Below are positions 44,486 to 53,433 of a stretch of DNA of 64,000 bases, piece after piece. The DNA comes from Nocardia tengchongensis. GTDB taxonomy: Bacteria; Actinomycetota; Actinomycetes; Mycobacteriales; Mycobacteriaceae. The stretch covers positions 124,001 to 188,000 of the forward strand of contig NZ_CP074371.1 of assembly GCF_018362975.1 (NCBI RefSeq), written 5' to 3'. Numbering within the stretch: position 1 is the first letter of the stretch; each line of letters opens with the position of its first letter. The position numbers and the translations under genes were made by a program. Under the pieces are notes generated by a model, which was given only the letters and a program-made list of their open reading frames with translations, did no database searches and had not been told where the DNA came from.

Positions 44486-45340
44486 ATGACGTCAGGCACC
44501 GCCCGGCCCACCGCCCCGCCCGCGCCCATCCGCGCGCTCCACACCGGCTCCGGTGAACCACTGCTCCTGCTCCACGGATTCATGATGTCCCCGCATTGCT
44601 GGGAACAGGTGGCGCAGCGCATGGCCGGCCGTTGCGAAGTGTTCGCCCCCGCCTTCACCGGGCACTGGGGCGGACCCGAACTCGACGGCTGGTTCATCGA
44701 TATCAGTGCCCTTGCCGACCGGATCGAAGACCAGCTCGACGAGATGGGCTGGCGCACCTGCCATATCGCGGGCAATTCGCTCGGCGGCTGGGTCGGCTTC
44801 GAACTCGCGCGCCGCGGCCGGGCCCGCACCCTCACCGCTATCGCGCCCGCGGGCGGCTGGCAAACCCCGTCCACGCTGCAGTTACGGGTCGGATTGAAGT
44901 TCCTGTCGCTGCTGCCGCTGGTGAAGATCGGCAAGCTGCTGCCCGACGCCATCACCTACCACGGGCTCACCCGGCAGGCGGTGGCGCTGCTGCTCACCAA
45001 GAACCCCGAGGCGGCCTCGCGGGCCGGGCTGGAGGCGACCATCACCTCGGCCCTGCACTGCAGGGCCATGATCCCGATGCTGGTGAGCGGGCTGCGTTTC
45101 CCAGCACTCGAGCATCTCTCGACCTTGCGCACCCCGGTGCGGCTGCTCATGTGCGAGAGCGACCGGGTGATCCCGAATCGCCTGTACGCCCGGCGTTTCC
45201 TGGAGGAACTCCCCGATTCCGCGGACCGTATCCTGGTCCACGATGTCGGGCACGTGCCGATGCTGGAAGCGCCGGACCGGATCGCGACGCTGATCGCCGA
45301 ACACGTCTACGCGAGCCGCACCCGGTTGCGCGCGGTCTGA
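44486..45340 (+). CDS. Alpha/beta fold hydrolase
   Basis: A 284-residue hydrolase. The nucleophile elbow GNSLGGW holds the Ser, LLMCESDRVIPN the acid Asp, and VHDVGHVPMLEAP the catalytic His. LLLLHGFMMSPHCW is the oxyanion-hole strand and loop. ATG 44486 is chosen because AGGAAGGGG lies about ten bases ahead; the frame is open for 18 codons upstream. The substrate (ester, lactone or C-C bond) is unknown. It is divergent from xthA. Confidence 0.85.
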   Translation: MTSGTARPTAPPAPIRALHTGSGEPLLLLHGFMMSPHCWEQVAQRMAGRCEVFAPAFTGHWGGPELDGWFIDISALADRIEDQLDEMGWRTCHIAGNSLGGWVGFELARRGRARTLTAIAPAGGWQTPSTLQLRVGLKFLSLLPLVKIGKLLPDAITYHGLTRQAVALLLTKNPEAASRAGLEATITSALHCRAMIPMLVSGLRFPALEHLSTLRTPVRLLMCESDRVIPNRLYARRFLEELPDSADRILVHDVGHVPMLEAPDRIATLIAEHVYASRTRLRAV

Positions 45341-45412
45341 CCCGGCGCCGGCGGGCGCCCGGGGTTAGCCGAACGCGCGCCGGAAAGCGTTCTCTTACAT
45401 ACGATTACTGCC

Positions 45413-46228
45413 ATGGAACAACCGCAGATCGATCAGTCCAAGCCCAGCATCGCCCGGGTGTACGACTATCTGCTGGGCGGTAAGGACAACTACGCCGCCG
45501 ATCGGGAGATCGGGGATTTCTTCATCCGGGATCTGCCCGGGTCGGTGGATATCGCCTATGCCAACCGCAATTGCCTGGTGCGCGCGATCGGCGAGATCGC
45601 GCGGGCGGGCATCAAACAGTTCATCGACATCGGCAGCGGCCTGCCCACCGCCGACAATGTGCACCAGGTGGCGCAGCGGCACCTGACCGACCCGCACGTG
45701 GTCTACGCCGACAACGACCCGATCGTGCTGGCGCACGGCCGCGCCCTGCTGGAGACCGACGAGTACACCACGGTCCTGCACGCGGATCTGCGCGACTCCG
45801 AGCAGATCCGGCACCATACCGAAGTCGAGCGGCTCATCGATTTCGATCAGCCGGTGGCCGTGATATTCAGCGCGATCCTGCACCACCTCAACAATGACGA
45901 GAAGCCCGATCAGATCGTGCGCTACTGGGCCGACCAGATCCCGTCCGGCAGCATGCTCTACATCTCGCATTTCCGTTCCGGCTTCAACGAGGAGACCCGG
46001 GTGGCCGAGCAGAAGCTGCAGGCCAGTTTCGGCCGCGGCCGCTGGCGTTCCGACGAGGAGATCCTCTCCCTCTTCGGCGGCCTCGAGATCCTCGAGCCCG
46101 GTCTGGTCCCGTGCCCGCTGTGGCGGCCCGAGCCCACCGCCGAGGGCATCTCCCGGATCGGTGGCGACCACCACGATCTGAGCGTCTGGGAGCAGTTGAT
46201 CTCGGCCGCGCTCGCCCGAAAGCCCTGA
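45413..46228 (+). CDS. SAM-dependent methyltransferase (DUF574 family)
   Basis: A 271-residue protein. The N-terminal SIARVYDYLLGGKDNYAADREIG is the signature of the actinobacterial DUF574/SAM-dependent methyltransferase family. FIDIGSGLPTADNVHQVA forms the SAM-binding motif I and VVYADNDPIVLAHGRALL motif II. It starts at ATG 45413 with no strong ribosome binding site. Several paralogues usually occur per actinobacterial genome; the substrate is unknown. Confidence 0.88.
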   Translation: MEQPQIDQSKPSIARVYDYLLGGKDNYAADREIGDFFIRDLPGSVDIAYANRNCLVRAIGEIARAGIKQFIDIGSGLPTADNVHQVAQRHLTDPHVVYADNDPIVLAHGRALLETDEYTTVLHADLRDSEQIRHHTEVERLIDFDQPVAVIFSAILHHLNNDEKPDQIVRYWADQIPSGSMLYISHFRSGFNEETRVAEQKLQASFGRGRWRSDEEILSLFGGLEILEPGLVPCPLWRPEPTAEGISRIGGDHHDLSVWEQLISAALARKP

Positions 46229-46343
46229 TCTGAAATAAGTTCTAGTCGAAAGGGTCCCATTCTGGACGAGTGACCAGTAGAGTCTGGGCGGCCACCCCAG
46301 CGGCTTCCGCCGCGCCCGCACCACTTCTGGGAGATTCGCCGCG

Positions 46344-47765
46344 ATGAGACCTACGCGCGTCCTGTGTTCGTTCCTGTCGGCCGTGGCCATCGTGGCCGGC
46401 GGCTCCGCCGTGGCCTTCTCGGCTCCCGCGGACGTCGCCGGGACCGGCAGCGCCGACACGGGCAGCGCGGGCTCCGGCAGCTCCAGCGGATCGGGATCGG
46501 GTAGCGCCAGCGGGTCCGGGACCGGCAGTTCGGGTGCGCCGACCACGGTGAACCCCTTCGGGTCCGACTTCATGTGGGGCGTCGCCATGTCCGGCTTCCA
46601 GTCCGAAGGCCATGCGCCCGACAGCAACTGGAGCCGGTACGCGAACTCCGGCAAGGCGCACGACCCGTACCTGAACTCGGTGAACTTCTACGACAAGTAC
46701 GCCGAGGACATCGACCTCGCGGCCGGGATGGGCCTGAAGGTCTACCGGCTCAGCATCGAATGGGCGCGCGTGCAGCCGAAGGCGGGCGTGTGGGACGACC
46801 GCGACTTCCAGTTCTACGACACGGTCCTGCAGAAGATCCGCGCCGCCGGCATGCGCCCCATGCTGACCCTCGACCACTGGGTCATCCCCGGCTGGGAAGC
46901 CGACCGCGGCGGTTGGAAGAAGCAGGACATGGTGTCGGACTGGCTGGCCAACATGCGCCGGGTCGTCGACCGCTACGCGAGCTACGACCCGATGTGGGTC
47001 ACCATCAACGAGCCCATGGGCTATGTCGCGCAATCCATCAAGATCGGTGACATCGGGGTGCTCGACGCGCTGCCCATGTTCGACCGGATGGTGCAGGCGC
47101 ACAACTCGATCTACGACTACATCCACGCACACCAGCCCGGCGCGAAGGTCACCAGCAATATCGCGCAGTACCCGATCGTGCAGGACCTGACGGACATGAT
47201 GTTCGCCGACCGCATCAAGGGCAAGATGGACTACATCGGCGTCGACTTCTATTACGGCGCGTCCCTGACGAACCTGCCCAGCCCGGCGCTGCTCGGCGAC
47301 GAACTGTGGAAGAACGCCATCGAACCCGAGGGCATCTACTACAACCTGCGCAACTACACCGAGAAGTTCCCCGGCCTGCCGATCTACGTGGTGGAGAACG
47401 GACTTCCCACCGAGAACGCCGCCCCGCGTTTCGACGGCTACGACCGCGCCGACCACCTGCGCGACACCGTCTACTGGCTGCAGCGCGCCAAGGCCGACGG
47501 CATGAATGTCATCGGCTACAACTACTGGAGCCTCACCGACAACTACGAATGGGGCAGCTTCTCACCGCGATTCGGGCTCTACACCGTAGACGCGAAGAGC
47601 GACCCGGCGCTGACCCGCCGCCCCACCGACGCGGTGGCCGCCTTCAAGGACATCACGGCGCGGGGCGGCGTCACCGCCGACTACCGCCCCACCCGTAAGC
47701 CCGCTTTCTGCTCGGTCGCCATCCCGTTCGGCGACTGCCTGCGCCCGGTCTCCGTCCCCAACTAG
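46344..47765 (+). CDS. Secreted glycoside hydrolase family 1 (beta-glucosidase-like)
   Basis: A 473-residue exported glycosidase. The signal peptide MRPTRVLCSFLSAVAIVAGGSAVAFSAPA is followed by a Gly/Ser-rich linker (residues 33-65, GSGSSSGSGSGSASGSG). The GH1 catalytic residues are Glu223 in TINEP (acid/base) and Glu351 in VVENG (nucleophile). NYWSLTDNYEWGSF near the C-terminus binds the aglycone/glucose. Two cysteines at the C-terminus may bridge. Most GH1 enzymes are cytoplasmic, so secretion with a linker is uncommon. The sugar substrate is unknown. Confidence 0.88.
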   Translation: MRPTRVLCSFLSAVAIVAGGSAVAFSAPADVAGTGSADTGSAGSGSSSGSGSGSASGSGTGSSGAPTTVNPFGSDFMWGVAMSGFQSEGHAPDSNWSRYANSGKAHDPYLNSVNFYDKYAEDIDLAAGMGLKVYRLSIEWARVQPKAGVWDDRDFQFYDTVLQKIRAAGMRPMLTLDHWVIPGWEADRGGWKKQDMVSDWLANMRRVVDRYASYDPMWVTINEPMGYVAQSIKIGDIGVLDALPMFDRMVQAHNSIYDYIHAHQPGAKVTSNIAQYPIVQDLTDMMFADRIKGKMDYIGVDFYYGASLTNLPSPALLGDELWKNAIEPEGIYYNLRNYTEKFPGLPIYVVENGLPTENAAPRFDGYDRADHLRDTVYWLQRAKADGMNVIGYNYWSLTDNYEWGSFSPRFGLYTVDAKSDPALTRRPTDAVAAFKDITARGGVTADYRPTRKPAFCSVAIPFGDCLRPVSVPN

Positions 47766-49045
47766 CGGGCCAGCAGGCCCTTGGCGACATGGGTCACCTG
47801 GATCTCGTTGGAACCGGCGTAGATCATCAGCGACTTCGCGTCCCGGGCCAGTTGTTCGACGTGGTATTCGGCCATGTAGCCGTTGCCGCCGAACAACTGG
47901 ACCGCGTCCATGGCCACGTCGGTGGCGACCTCCGAGCAGTAGAGCTTCATGGCCGAAGCCTCGGCCAGGCTCGGAGGTTTCCCGGCGCGGTTGCGTTCCA
48001 GGGCGTTGAAAACCATGTTCTGCACGTTGATTCGGGCGACCTCCATCTTGGCCAGCTTGAGCTGGACCAATTGGAAGCGTCCGATCTCCTGACCCCACAG
48101 GGTGCGGGTCTTGGCGTAATCCACACAGAGCCGGTGGCATTCGTTGACGATGCCCAGCGCCATGAAGGCCACGCCGATCCGCTCGGCGGTGAAACTCGAC
48201 CGGGCGCTCTCGCGTCCGTCGCCGCCCTTGTGCTCCTCGGTCTCACCGAGCAGGCGGTCCCTGCCCAATCGCACATTGTCGAAGAACAATTCGCCGGTGG
48301 GTGAGGCGTGCAGGCCCATCTTCTTGAACGGCTTGCCCTGGGTGAAACCCTCCATGCCCTTGTCGAGCACGAAGGTCAGCACCTTGCGGTCGCGTTTGGC
48401 CTGGGCCGTTTTGGATTCCGGAGTGCCGTCCCCCTCGTCGAGTTTGGCGTAGACGACCACGGTGTCGGCGTACGGGCCGTTGGTGATGAACGTCTTCTGG
48501 CCGTTGAGGATGTAGTCCTCACCGTCGCGGCGGACATAGGTCTTCATGCCGCCGAACGCGTCGGAGCCGGAGTCCGGTTCCGTGATCGCCCACGCCGCAA
48601 CCTTTTTCATGGTCACCAGATCGGGCAGCCAGCGTTCCTTCTGCGCGAGGGTGCCGCGCGACAGGATGGTGGTCGCGCCGAGACCGATGCTCACGCCCAT
48701 GGCGCTCACCAGACCCATGCACACCCCCGACAGCTCGCTGACCAGCACCGCCATCAGCGACTCCTGCCCGGAGAACGGACCGCCGTCACCGGAACGCTCC
48801 TTCCTCTCCGGCAGCTCCTCCCCCGCGGCCAGCGCCTCCTCCCGCTTGCGCTGCCTGGCCAGCAATTTGGTGATCGACTCCTCGCCCAGCGCGTCGATCC
48901 CGAACTCGCTGAACAGCTTCCGGATGATCGGATACGGCAGCAGTTCCCCGCTGTCGAGCGCGTCCAGGTGCGGCCGGATCTCCTTGGCGATGAAGCCGCG
49001 GACCGCGTCGCGGATCAGCTCATCTGTCTCGGACCATTCGAACAT
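47762..49045 (-). CDS. Acyl-CoA dehydrogenase
   Basis: A 427-residue FAD enzyme that desaturates acyl-CoA at the alpha-beta bond. WAITEPDSGSDAFGGMKTYV is the family signature, NGQKTFITNGPYADTVVV the FAD loop, and AVQLFGGNGYMAEYHVEQLARDAKSLMIYAGSNEIQ the C-terminal region. The usual catalytic Glu of YEGT is Ala here (IYAGS), so the base may lie elsewhere, as in isovaleryl- or long-chain types. It is the last gene of a five-gene minus-strand operon and follows the SDR gene by 18 bases. Confidence 0.9.
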   Translation of the reverse strand: MFEWSETDELIRDAVRGFIAKEIRPHLDALDSGELLPYPIIRKLFSEFGIDALGEESITKLLARQRKREEALAAGEELPERKERSGDGGPFSGQESLMAVLVSELSGVCMGLVSAMGVSIGLGATTILSRGTLAQKERWLPDLVTMKKVAAWAITEPDSGSDAFGGMKTYVRRDGEDYILNGQKTFITNGPYADTVVVYAKLDEGDGTPESKTAQAKRDRKVLTFVLDKGMEGFTQGKPFKKMGLHASPTGELFFDNVRLGRDRLLGETEEHKGGDGRESARSSFTAERIGVAFMALGIVNECHRLCVDYAKTRTLWGQEIGRFQLVQLKLAKMEVARINVQNMVFNALERNRAGKPPSLAEASAMKLYCSEVATDVAMDAVQLFGGNGYMAEYHVEQLARDAKSLMIYAGSNEIQVTHVAKGLLAR

Positions 49046-49063
49046 CGTTGTCCGCCTTCCCTT

Positions 49064-49942
49064 TTACGGCAGTCGCCCGGCGATATCGTCGATGACCCAC
49101 GGGCCCTCGGTCTCGATGGTCTTCACGTCGTGCCACCCCGCCAGCTCCGAGATCGCGCCGCCCTGCACCGCGAACACCTTGCCGGTGATCGGGCACTTCT
49201 CGGTGGCCAGGTACGCCACCAGCGGGGAGATGTTGGCCGGGCTGAAGGCATCGAACTCGCCTTCTTCCAGGCTCGCCTGCTGCGCCGCCATCATGTCGCC
49301 CATACCCGGGGTGGCCAGCGTGAGCCGGGTGCGCGCGATCGGCGCGATGGCGTTCACCCGCACGCCGTAGCGGGCCAGCTCATCGGCCGCCACCAGGGTG
49401 AGCGCCGCGATACCCGCCTTGGCCGCACCGTAATTGGCCTGCCCGGCATTGGGGACCGTGGTGCCCGACGCGGACGCGGTGTTGACGACCGCGGCGCTGG
49501 GTTGATTGCCCGCCTTGGACTGCTCCTTCCAATAGGCGGCCGCATGCCGCAGCACCGACACATGCCCCTTGAGGTGCACGGCCAGCACCGAATCCCACTG
49601 CGCCTCCTCCATGCCCGCCAGGAAGGCGTCGCGCAGGATGCCGGCGTTGTTCACCACCACATCCAGCCGACCGAACTCCGAAACCGCCTGTTCCACCAGG
49701 CTTTTCGCGCCCTGCCAGTCGGCCACGCTGTCGGTGTTGGCGATCGCGCGCCCACCGGCGGCGACGATCTCGTCGGCCACCTGCTGCGCCGGGCCCGCGT
49801 CGGAACCCTCACCGGCATTGCTGCCGCCGAGGTCGTTCACCACGACCGCCGCGCCCTCCCGGGCGAACAGCAGCGCGTGCTCGCGGCCGATACCGCGCCC
49901 GGCGCCGGTGATGACGGCAACCCGTCCCTCGAGTGCACCCAT
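49064..49942 (-). CDS. SDR family oxidoreductase (3-hydroxyacyl-CoA dehydrogenase type)
   Basis: A 292-residue short-chain dehydrogenase. VAVITGAGRGIGREHAL is the NAD-binding TGxxxGIG motif, VVVNDLGGSN the adenine loop, and VVNNAG the NNAG motif. The Ser comes in NTASASG and YGAAK is the catalytic Tyr-x3-Lys. The sequence resembles the dehydrogenase part of peroxisomal multifunctional enzyme type 2 (HSD17B4-like), fitting 3-hydroxyacyl-CoA oxidation. The start ATG 49942 follows GAGGAGACATTG. It lies between a MaoC hydratase and an acyl-CoA dehydrogenase in the operon. Confidence 0.9.
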   Translation of the reverse strand: MGALEGRVAVITGAGRGIGREHALLFAREGAAVVVNDLGGSNAGEGSDAGPAQQVADEIVAAGGRAIANTDSVADWQGAKSLVEQAVSEFGRLDVVVNNAGILRDAFLAGMEEAQWDSVLAVHLKGHVSVLRHAAAYWKEQSKAGNQPSAAVVNTASASGTTVPNAGQANYGAAKAGIAALTLVAADELARYGVRVNAIAPIARTRLTLATPGMGDMMAAQQASLEEGEFDAFSPANISPLVAYLATEKCPITGKVFAVQGGAISELAGWHDVKTIETEGPWVIDDIAGRLP

Positions 49943-49963
49943 CAATGTCTCCTCAGTTCTCGA

Positions 49964-50827
49964 TCAGTCGGCGATCTCGGCGAGGCCGTCGCTCAGGACG
50001 GTGTCCTCGCCGCGCACGGTGCGGAAGGCGTAGGTGGTGATCCCGTTCGCCGAGCCCACCTTCCAGATCTGCGTCTCCAGGTCGTCACCGGGAAAGACCA
50101 GCTTGGAGAACCGCACCGCGTAGCGGCGCAGCTTGCCCACGTCCGAGCCCGCCACCTGCGACAACACCCCCCACGAGGACATCGCCATGGTGCACAGGCC
50201 GTGCGCGATGATGCCGGGCAGACCGGCGTCCTTGGCGACCTGCTCATCCAGGTGCAGCGGCACCGGATCCCCGGAGGCCGGCGAATAGCGGTAGGTCTGG
50301 TCCGCGTCCACGTGCGCCGCCACCGTGGCCAGCGGCGGCTGCTCGGCCAGCGCCTTGTCGAAGCGGTGCGCCGGAGCGGCAGCGCCGGCCTGCCTGCCCA
50401 CGTCGACATTGCGGAAGAACGCGGTCAGGTACTGCTCGTTGACCAGTTCACCGCCCTCGGAACGGGTTTCGATGTGGATGGTGATGGTGGACCCGTTGTC
50501 CTTGCCCTCGAATCCGATGGCCCGGGCGCGAGCGACCAGCTTGTCACCGGGCCGGATCGGGCGGTGGAAGTGGAAGTCCTGCTCCCCGTGCACCACCCGG
50601 CCGAAGATGTTCATCGGGGCCACGTCGATGACGGGCATCATCATCGCCTCGAACACCGGAACGATGGCGAAGACCGGTGGGGCCACATCGCCTTTCAGAT
50701 GCGCGGCGATGGGATCGTTGGTGGCGGCCGCGTATTCGGCGATCCGCTCGCGAGTGACCTCGAAGGTCTCCTCGTCGGACCAGGTGTTCAGGCCCGATTC
50801 GTTGAATTCGACTGTCGCCGAGGACAT
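49964..50827 (-). CDS. MaoC family dehydratase (enoyl-CoA hydratase 2)
   Basis: A 287-residue double hot-dog hydratase. The hydratase-2 motif reads SPASGDPVPLHLDEQVAKDA then GLPGIIAHGLCTM, carrying the catalytic Asp and His. The N-terminal hot-dog domain (residues ~1-150) lacks this motif, as usual. Hydratase 2 adds water to enoyl-CoA giving the (R)-3-hydroxy form, which a type-2 SDR then oxidises; that SDR is encoded next door. ATG 50827 is one base after the stop of the SRPBCC gene. Confidence 0.9.
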   Translation of the reverse strand: MSSATVEFNESGLNTWSDEETFEVTRERIAEYAAATNDPIAAHLKGDVAPPVFAIVPVFEAMMMPVIDVAPMNIFGRVVHGEQDFHFHRPIRPGDKLVARARAIGFEGKDNGSTITIHIETRSEGGELVNEQYLTAFFRNVDVGRQAGAAAPAHRFDKALAEQPPLATVAAHVDADQTYRYSPASGDPVPLHLDEQVAKDAGLPGIIAHGLCTMAMSSWGVLSQVAGSDVGKLRRYAVRFSKLVFPGDDLETQIWKVGSANGITTYAFRTVRGEDTVLSDGLAEIAD

Positions 50828-50828
50828 G

Positions 50829-51266
50829 TCAGACAGCCGTGGCGAGGGCGTCGAGCGCGGTCAGCGTCTTGTCCAGCTGGGTCATGCCGTCCTTCTCGAC
50901 CGCCTTGCCCAGCGCGCCCTTGATCAACGCGCCTTCGAAGTCGCCCGAGACGGAGAACTTGCTGCCGTTGCCCTCGGGGGTGATGTCGAAGGAGAACTGC
51001 ACCTTCACCCCCGCCATGCCGGTGCCGCTGAGCACCAGTTTGTTCGGTGTCTCGACGCTCTCCACCACCCATTCGATCTTGTTGGCCATGCCGAGCATGA
51101 GGATCTTGGCGGTCAGTTTCGCGCCGGGCGCGAGCACCGCGGGCGGCTCCTCCATCCAGCGCTCGTGGATGGAGAACCACTTGTCCCAGGTCTGCGGGTC
51201 CGAGACCACCGCCCACAGCGCGTCGGGAGTCGCGTTCAGGTTCTTACCGGCTTCGATGTGTCCCAT
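50829..51266 (-). CDS. SRPBCC family protein (CoxG/polyketide cyclase type)
   Basis: A 145-residue START-like protein with a helix-grip fold: DALWAVVSDPQTWDKWFSIHERW, followed by alternating strands and a long C-terminal helix (ALIKGALGKAVEKDGMTQLDKTL). Such proteins bind hydrophobic ligands or modify polyketides. In an acyl-CoA degradation operon it may carry or shield a lipid substrate; this is inference from context. A 13-bp hairpin separates it from the thiolase gene upstream. The start is ATG 51266. Confidence 0.8.
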   Translation of the reverse strand: MGHIEAGKNLNATPDALWAVVSDPQTWDKWFSIHERWMEEPPAVLAPGAKLTAKILMLGMANKIEWVVESVETPNKLVLSGTGMAGVKVQFSFDITPEGNGSKFSVSGDFEGALIKGALGKAVEKDGMTQLDKTLTALDALATAV

Positions 51267-51286
51267 TGGATTACCTCTTGTAGTTC

Positions 51287-51315
51287 CCGTGATCCCGGCG
51301 GTGCCGGGATCACGG
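51287..51315. other. Intra-operonic hairpin between thiolase and SRPBCC genes
   Basis: CCGTGATCCCGGC pairs exactly with GCCGGGATCACGG across a GGT loop, giving a 13-bp stem within the operon. It may be a partial terminator or an mRNA stability element that makes the thiolase level differ from that of the downstream genes. Confidence 0.6.
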
Positions 51316-51339
51316 ATCGGGGCGGGAAAAGGGAGGTGT

Positions 51340-52545
51340 TCAGCGCTCGGCGCGCTGGTAGGCGGTGACGACGGCCGCGCCGCCGAGCCCGATGTTGTGC
51401 TGCAGGGCCGCGGTCACGTCGCTGACCTGACGCTTGTCGGCGGTGCCGCGCAGCTGCCAGGTGAGCTCGCTGCACTGCGCCAACCCCGTGGCGCCCAACG
51501 GGTGCCCCTTGGAGATGAGCCCGCCCGACGGGTTCACCACCCACTTGCCGCCGTAGGTGGTCGCGCCGGAGTCGATGAGGTGGCCGGCCTCGCCCTCCTT
51601 CGCCAGCCCGAGCGCCTCGTAGAGCAGCAGCTCGTTGGCGGAGAAGCAGTCGTGCAGCTCGATGACCTGGAAGTCCTCGGGGCCCAGACCCGCCTGCGCG
51701 TACACCTTCTCGGCGGCCTGCACATTCATGTCGTAGCCGATCAGGTTCTTGGCGGTGCCGTCGAAGGTGGAGCCGAAGTCGGTGGTCATGGCCTGGCCGA
51801 CGATCTCCACCGCCTGCCGCGACAGGTCGTGGCGGTCCACGAAGTCCTCGCTGGCGAGGATGACCGCGCCCGAACCGTCGGAGGTCGGCGAGCACTGCAG
51901 CTTGGTGAGCGGGTCGTAGATCATCCGCGAGCCCAGGATGTCGTCGAGCGAATACTCGTCCTGGAACTGCGAATACGGGTTGTTCACCGAATGCTTGTGG
52001 TTCTTGTGGCCGATCCTGGCGAAGTGCTCGGCGGTGGTGCCGTACTTCGCCATGTGCTCGCGCCCGGCCGCGCCGAACATCCACGGGGCCACCGGGAACA
52101 GCACCTCGGAGATCTCCGCGAGCGCCATGATGTGGCGCGCCATCGGCTGTTCGCGGTCGTCCCAGGTGGAACCCAGCGAGCCGGGCTGCATCTTCTCGAA
52201 GCCCAGCGCCAGCGTGCAGTCGGCCAGGCCGCCCCGAATCGCCTGCGCCGCAAGATAGAGCGCGGTCGAGCCGGTGGAGCAGTTGTTGTTGACATTGACC
52301 ACCGGGATGCCGGTCATGCCCAGTTCGTAGACCGCGCGCTGACCGGAGGTGGACTCCCCGTAGACGTAGCCGACGTAGGCCTGCTCGACCTCGCGGTAGT
52401 CGATTCCCGCGTCCGCGAGCGCCTTGGTGCCGGACTCCCGGGCCATGTCCGGGTAGTCCCAAGCACTGCCGTCCTCGTTCTTGCGCCGCCCCGGCTTCTC
52501 GAACTTCGTCATGCCGACGCCGACGACGTAGACCGTGTTCGTCAT
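51340..52545 (-). CDS. Thiolase family protein (lipid-transfer protein / SCPx-type thiolase)
   Basis: A 401-residue thiolase that cleaves 3-ketoacyl-CoA with CoA. The nucleophilic Cys89 lies in [11 protein letters not shown], the second-site [11 protein letters not shown] and the [10 protein letters not shown] motif supply the catalytic His and Cys. This pattern is that of SCP2-type thiolases used in sterol side-chain or branched-chain degradation. ATG 52545 follows GAGGAGTTCG. It heads the operon and has a perfect ACATACA-N4-TGTATGT palindrome upstream. No acyl-CoA ligase is present in the cluster. Confidence 0.9.
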   Translation of the reverse strand: MTNTVYVVGVGMTKFEKPGRRKNEDGSAWDYPDMARESGTKALADAGIDYREVEQAYVGYVYGESTSGQRAVYELGMTGIPVVNVNNNCSTGSTALYLAAQAIRGGLADCTLALGFEKMQPGSLGSTWDDREQPMARHIMALAEISEVLFPVAPWMFGAAGREHMAKYGTTAEHFARIGHKNHKHSVNNPYSQFQDEYSLDDILGSRMIYDPLTKLQCSPTSDGSGAVILASEDFVDRHDLSRQAVEIVGQAMTTDFGSTFDGTAKNLIGYDMNVQAAEKVYAQAGLGPEDFQVIELHDCFSANELLLYEALGLAKEGEAGHLIDSGATTYGGKWVVNPSGGLISKGHPLGATGLAQCSELTWQLRGTADKRQVSDVTAALQHNIGLGGAAVVTAYQRAER

Positions 52546-52575
52546 CGAACTCCTCACATAGGGGAACGGAAACAA

Positions 52576-52593
52576 ACATACAAAGCTGTATGT
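52576..52593. promoter_or_regulatory. TetR operator upstream of the acyl-CoA operon
   Basis: ACATACA-AAGC-TGTATGT is a perfect 7-4-7 palindrome 31 bases upstream of the thiolase start. The same palindrome with another spacer is found at 53347-53364 upstream of the TetR gene. Two identical half-site arrangements next to this regulator make it the likely binding site. Confidence 0.8.
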
Positions 52594-52683
52594 AAAACCA
52601 CAAGAGGGTACGACGAATCCCCGATGGGACGACAAGATCAGAAGGTCAGATCGATGCGGCCGCACATACAGCGGCGCCGGTAA

Positions 52684-53328
52684 TCAGTCCGCGAGATGGA
52701 AGTCCGGCATCCGCGCCGCGGCCGCCAGGCGCAGCTGCGCCGAGGCGCGCAGCCAGCGCCGGTGCGCCCGCTCCGGATCGGGAGAGATGAAGTTGGTGAC
52801 CAGGATTCCGCGCAGCGTGTCCATGGCGGTGTAGGCGAAATCGCGAACGTTCTTGCGGTCCAGCTCATTCGGCACCAACTGGGCCACCGCCAGCAGCACC
52901 GCGTTGTTCACGAACGGCTCGACCTTCTCCATCTCCACCGCCAGCACCCGATCCGTGCGACTGGCCACCCACAACTCGATCGCCGCGATGAACAGCGGAC
53001 CCTGATGCAGCTCCCACATGGCCTCGAGGGTCGCGGCGATCGGATCGTCCGTGGTCCGGACCCGCCCGATCTCCTTCATCGCCGCCTCGGTGCGCCGCTG
53101 CGCGAGATGACTGATCGCCGCCACCACCAGCTCGCTCTTGGAGCCGAAGTGATGCACCTGCGCACCCCTGGTTACCCCGGCGCGCTCGGCCACCCGCGGC
53201 GTCGTGGTCCCCGCGTAGCCGTACTCGACCAGGCACTCGATGGTGGCGTCCAGCAATCGCGTCCGCGTCTCGGTGCTGCGTTGTTCCTGCGTGCGACGTG
53301 GCGGCTTCGAGACGGCGGAGCTGGTCAT
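52684..53328 (-). CDS. TetR family regulator of the acyl-CoA degradation operon
   Basis: A 214-residue regulator. The helix-turn-helix LLDATIECLVEYGYAGTTTPRVAERAGVTRGAQVHHFGSKSELV is TetR-type, the remaining helices a ligand domain that may sense an acyl-CoA. It is on the same strand and just upstream of the thiolase operon, with its own promoter carrying a palindrome at 53347-53364. The start ATG 53328 is 19 bases from that palindrome. Repression released by a CoA thioester is the usual scheme in such systems. Confidence 0.87.
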   Translation of the reverse strand: MTSSAVSKPPRRTQEQRSTETRTRLLDATIECLVEYGYAGTTTPRVAERAGVTRGAQVHHFGSKSELVVAAISHLAQRRTEAAMKEIGRVRTTDDPIAATLEAMWELHQGPLFIAAIELWVASRTDRVLAVEMEKVEPFVNNAVLLAVAQLVPNELDRKNVRDFAYTAMDTLRGILVTNFISPDPERAHRRWLRASAQLRLAAAARMPDFHLAD

Positions 53329-53346
53329 GCCGGAAAGCTTACACTT

Positions 53347-53364
53347 ACATACACCCGTGTATGT
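53347..53364. promoter_or_regulatory. TetR operator upstream of the regulator gene
   Basis: ACATACA-CCCG-TGTATGT is a perfect 7-4-7 palindrome with the same arms as the site at 52576-52593. It overlaps the region where the regulator's promoter should be, suggesting autoregulation. Confidence 0.8.
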
Positions 53365-53433
53365 TCACGCCCGGTTCCGCGCACAGCCGGTAGCTCGGTA
53401 TCCTGAGCAACGATGCGGCGGTGGGGCTCGCCG

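Noticed and set aside
48308..50923. An 871-codon plus-strand open frame opposite the acyl-CoA operon
   Set aside because: The minus strand holds acyl-CoA dehydrogenase, SDR and MaoC genes with intact motifs; the plus frame is a codon-bias shadow.
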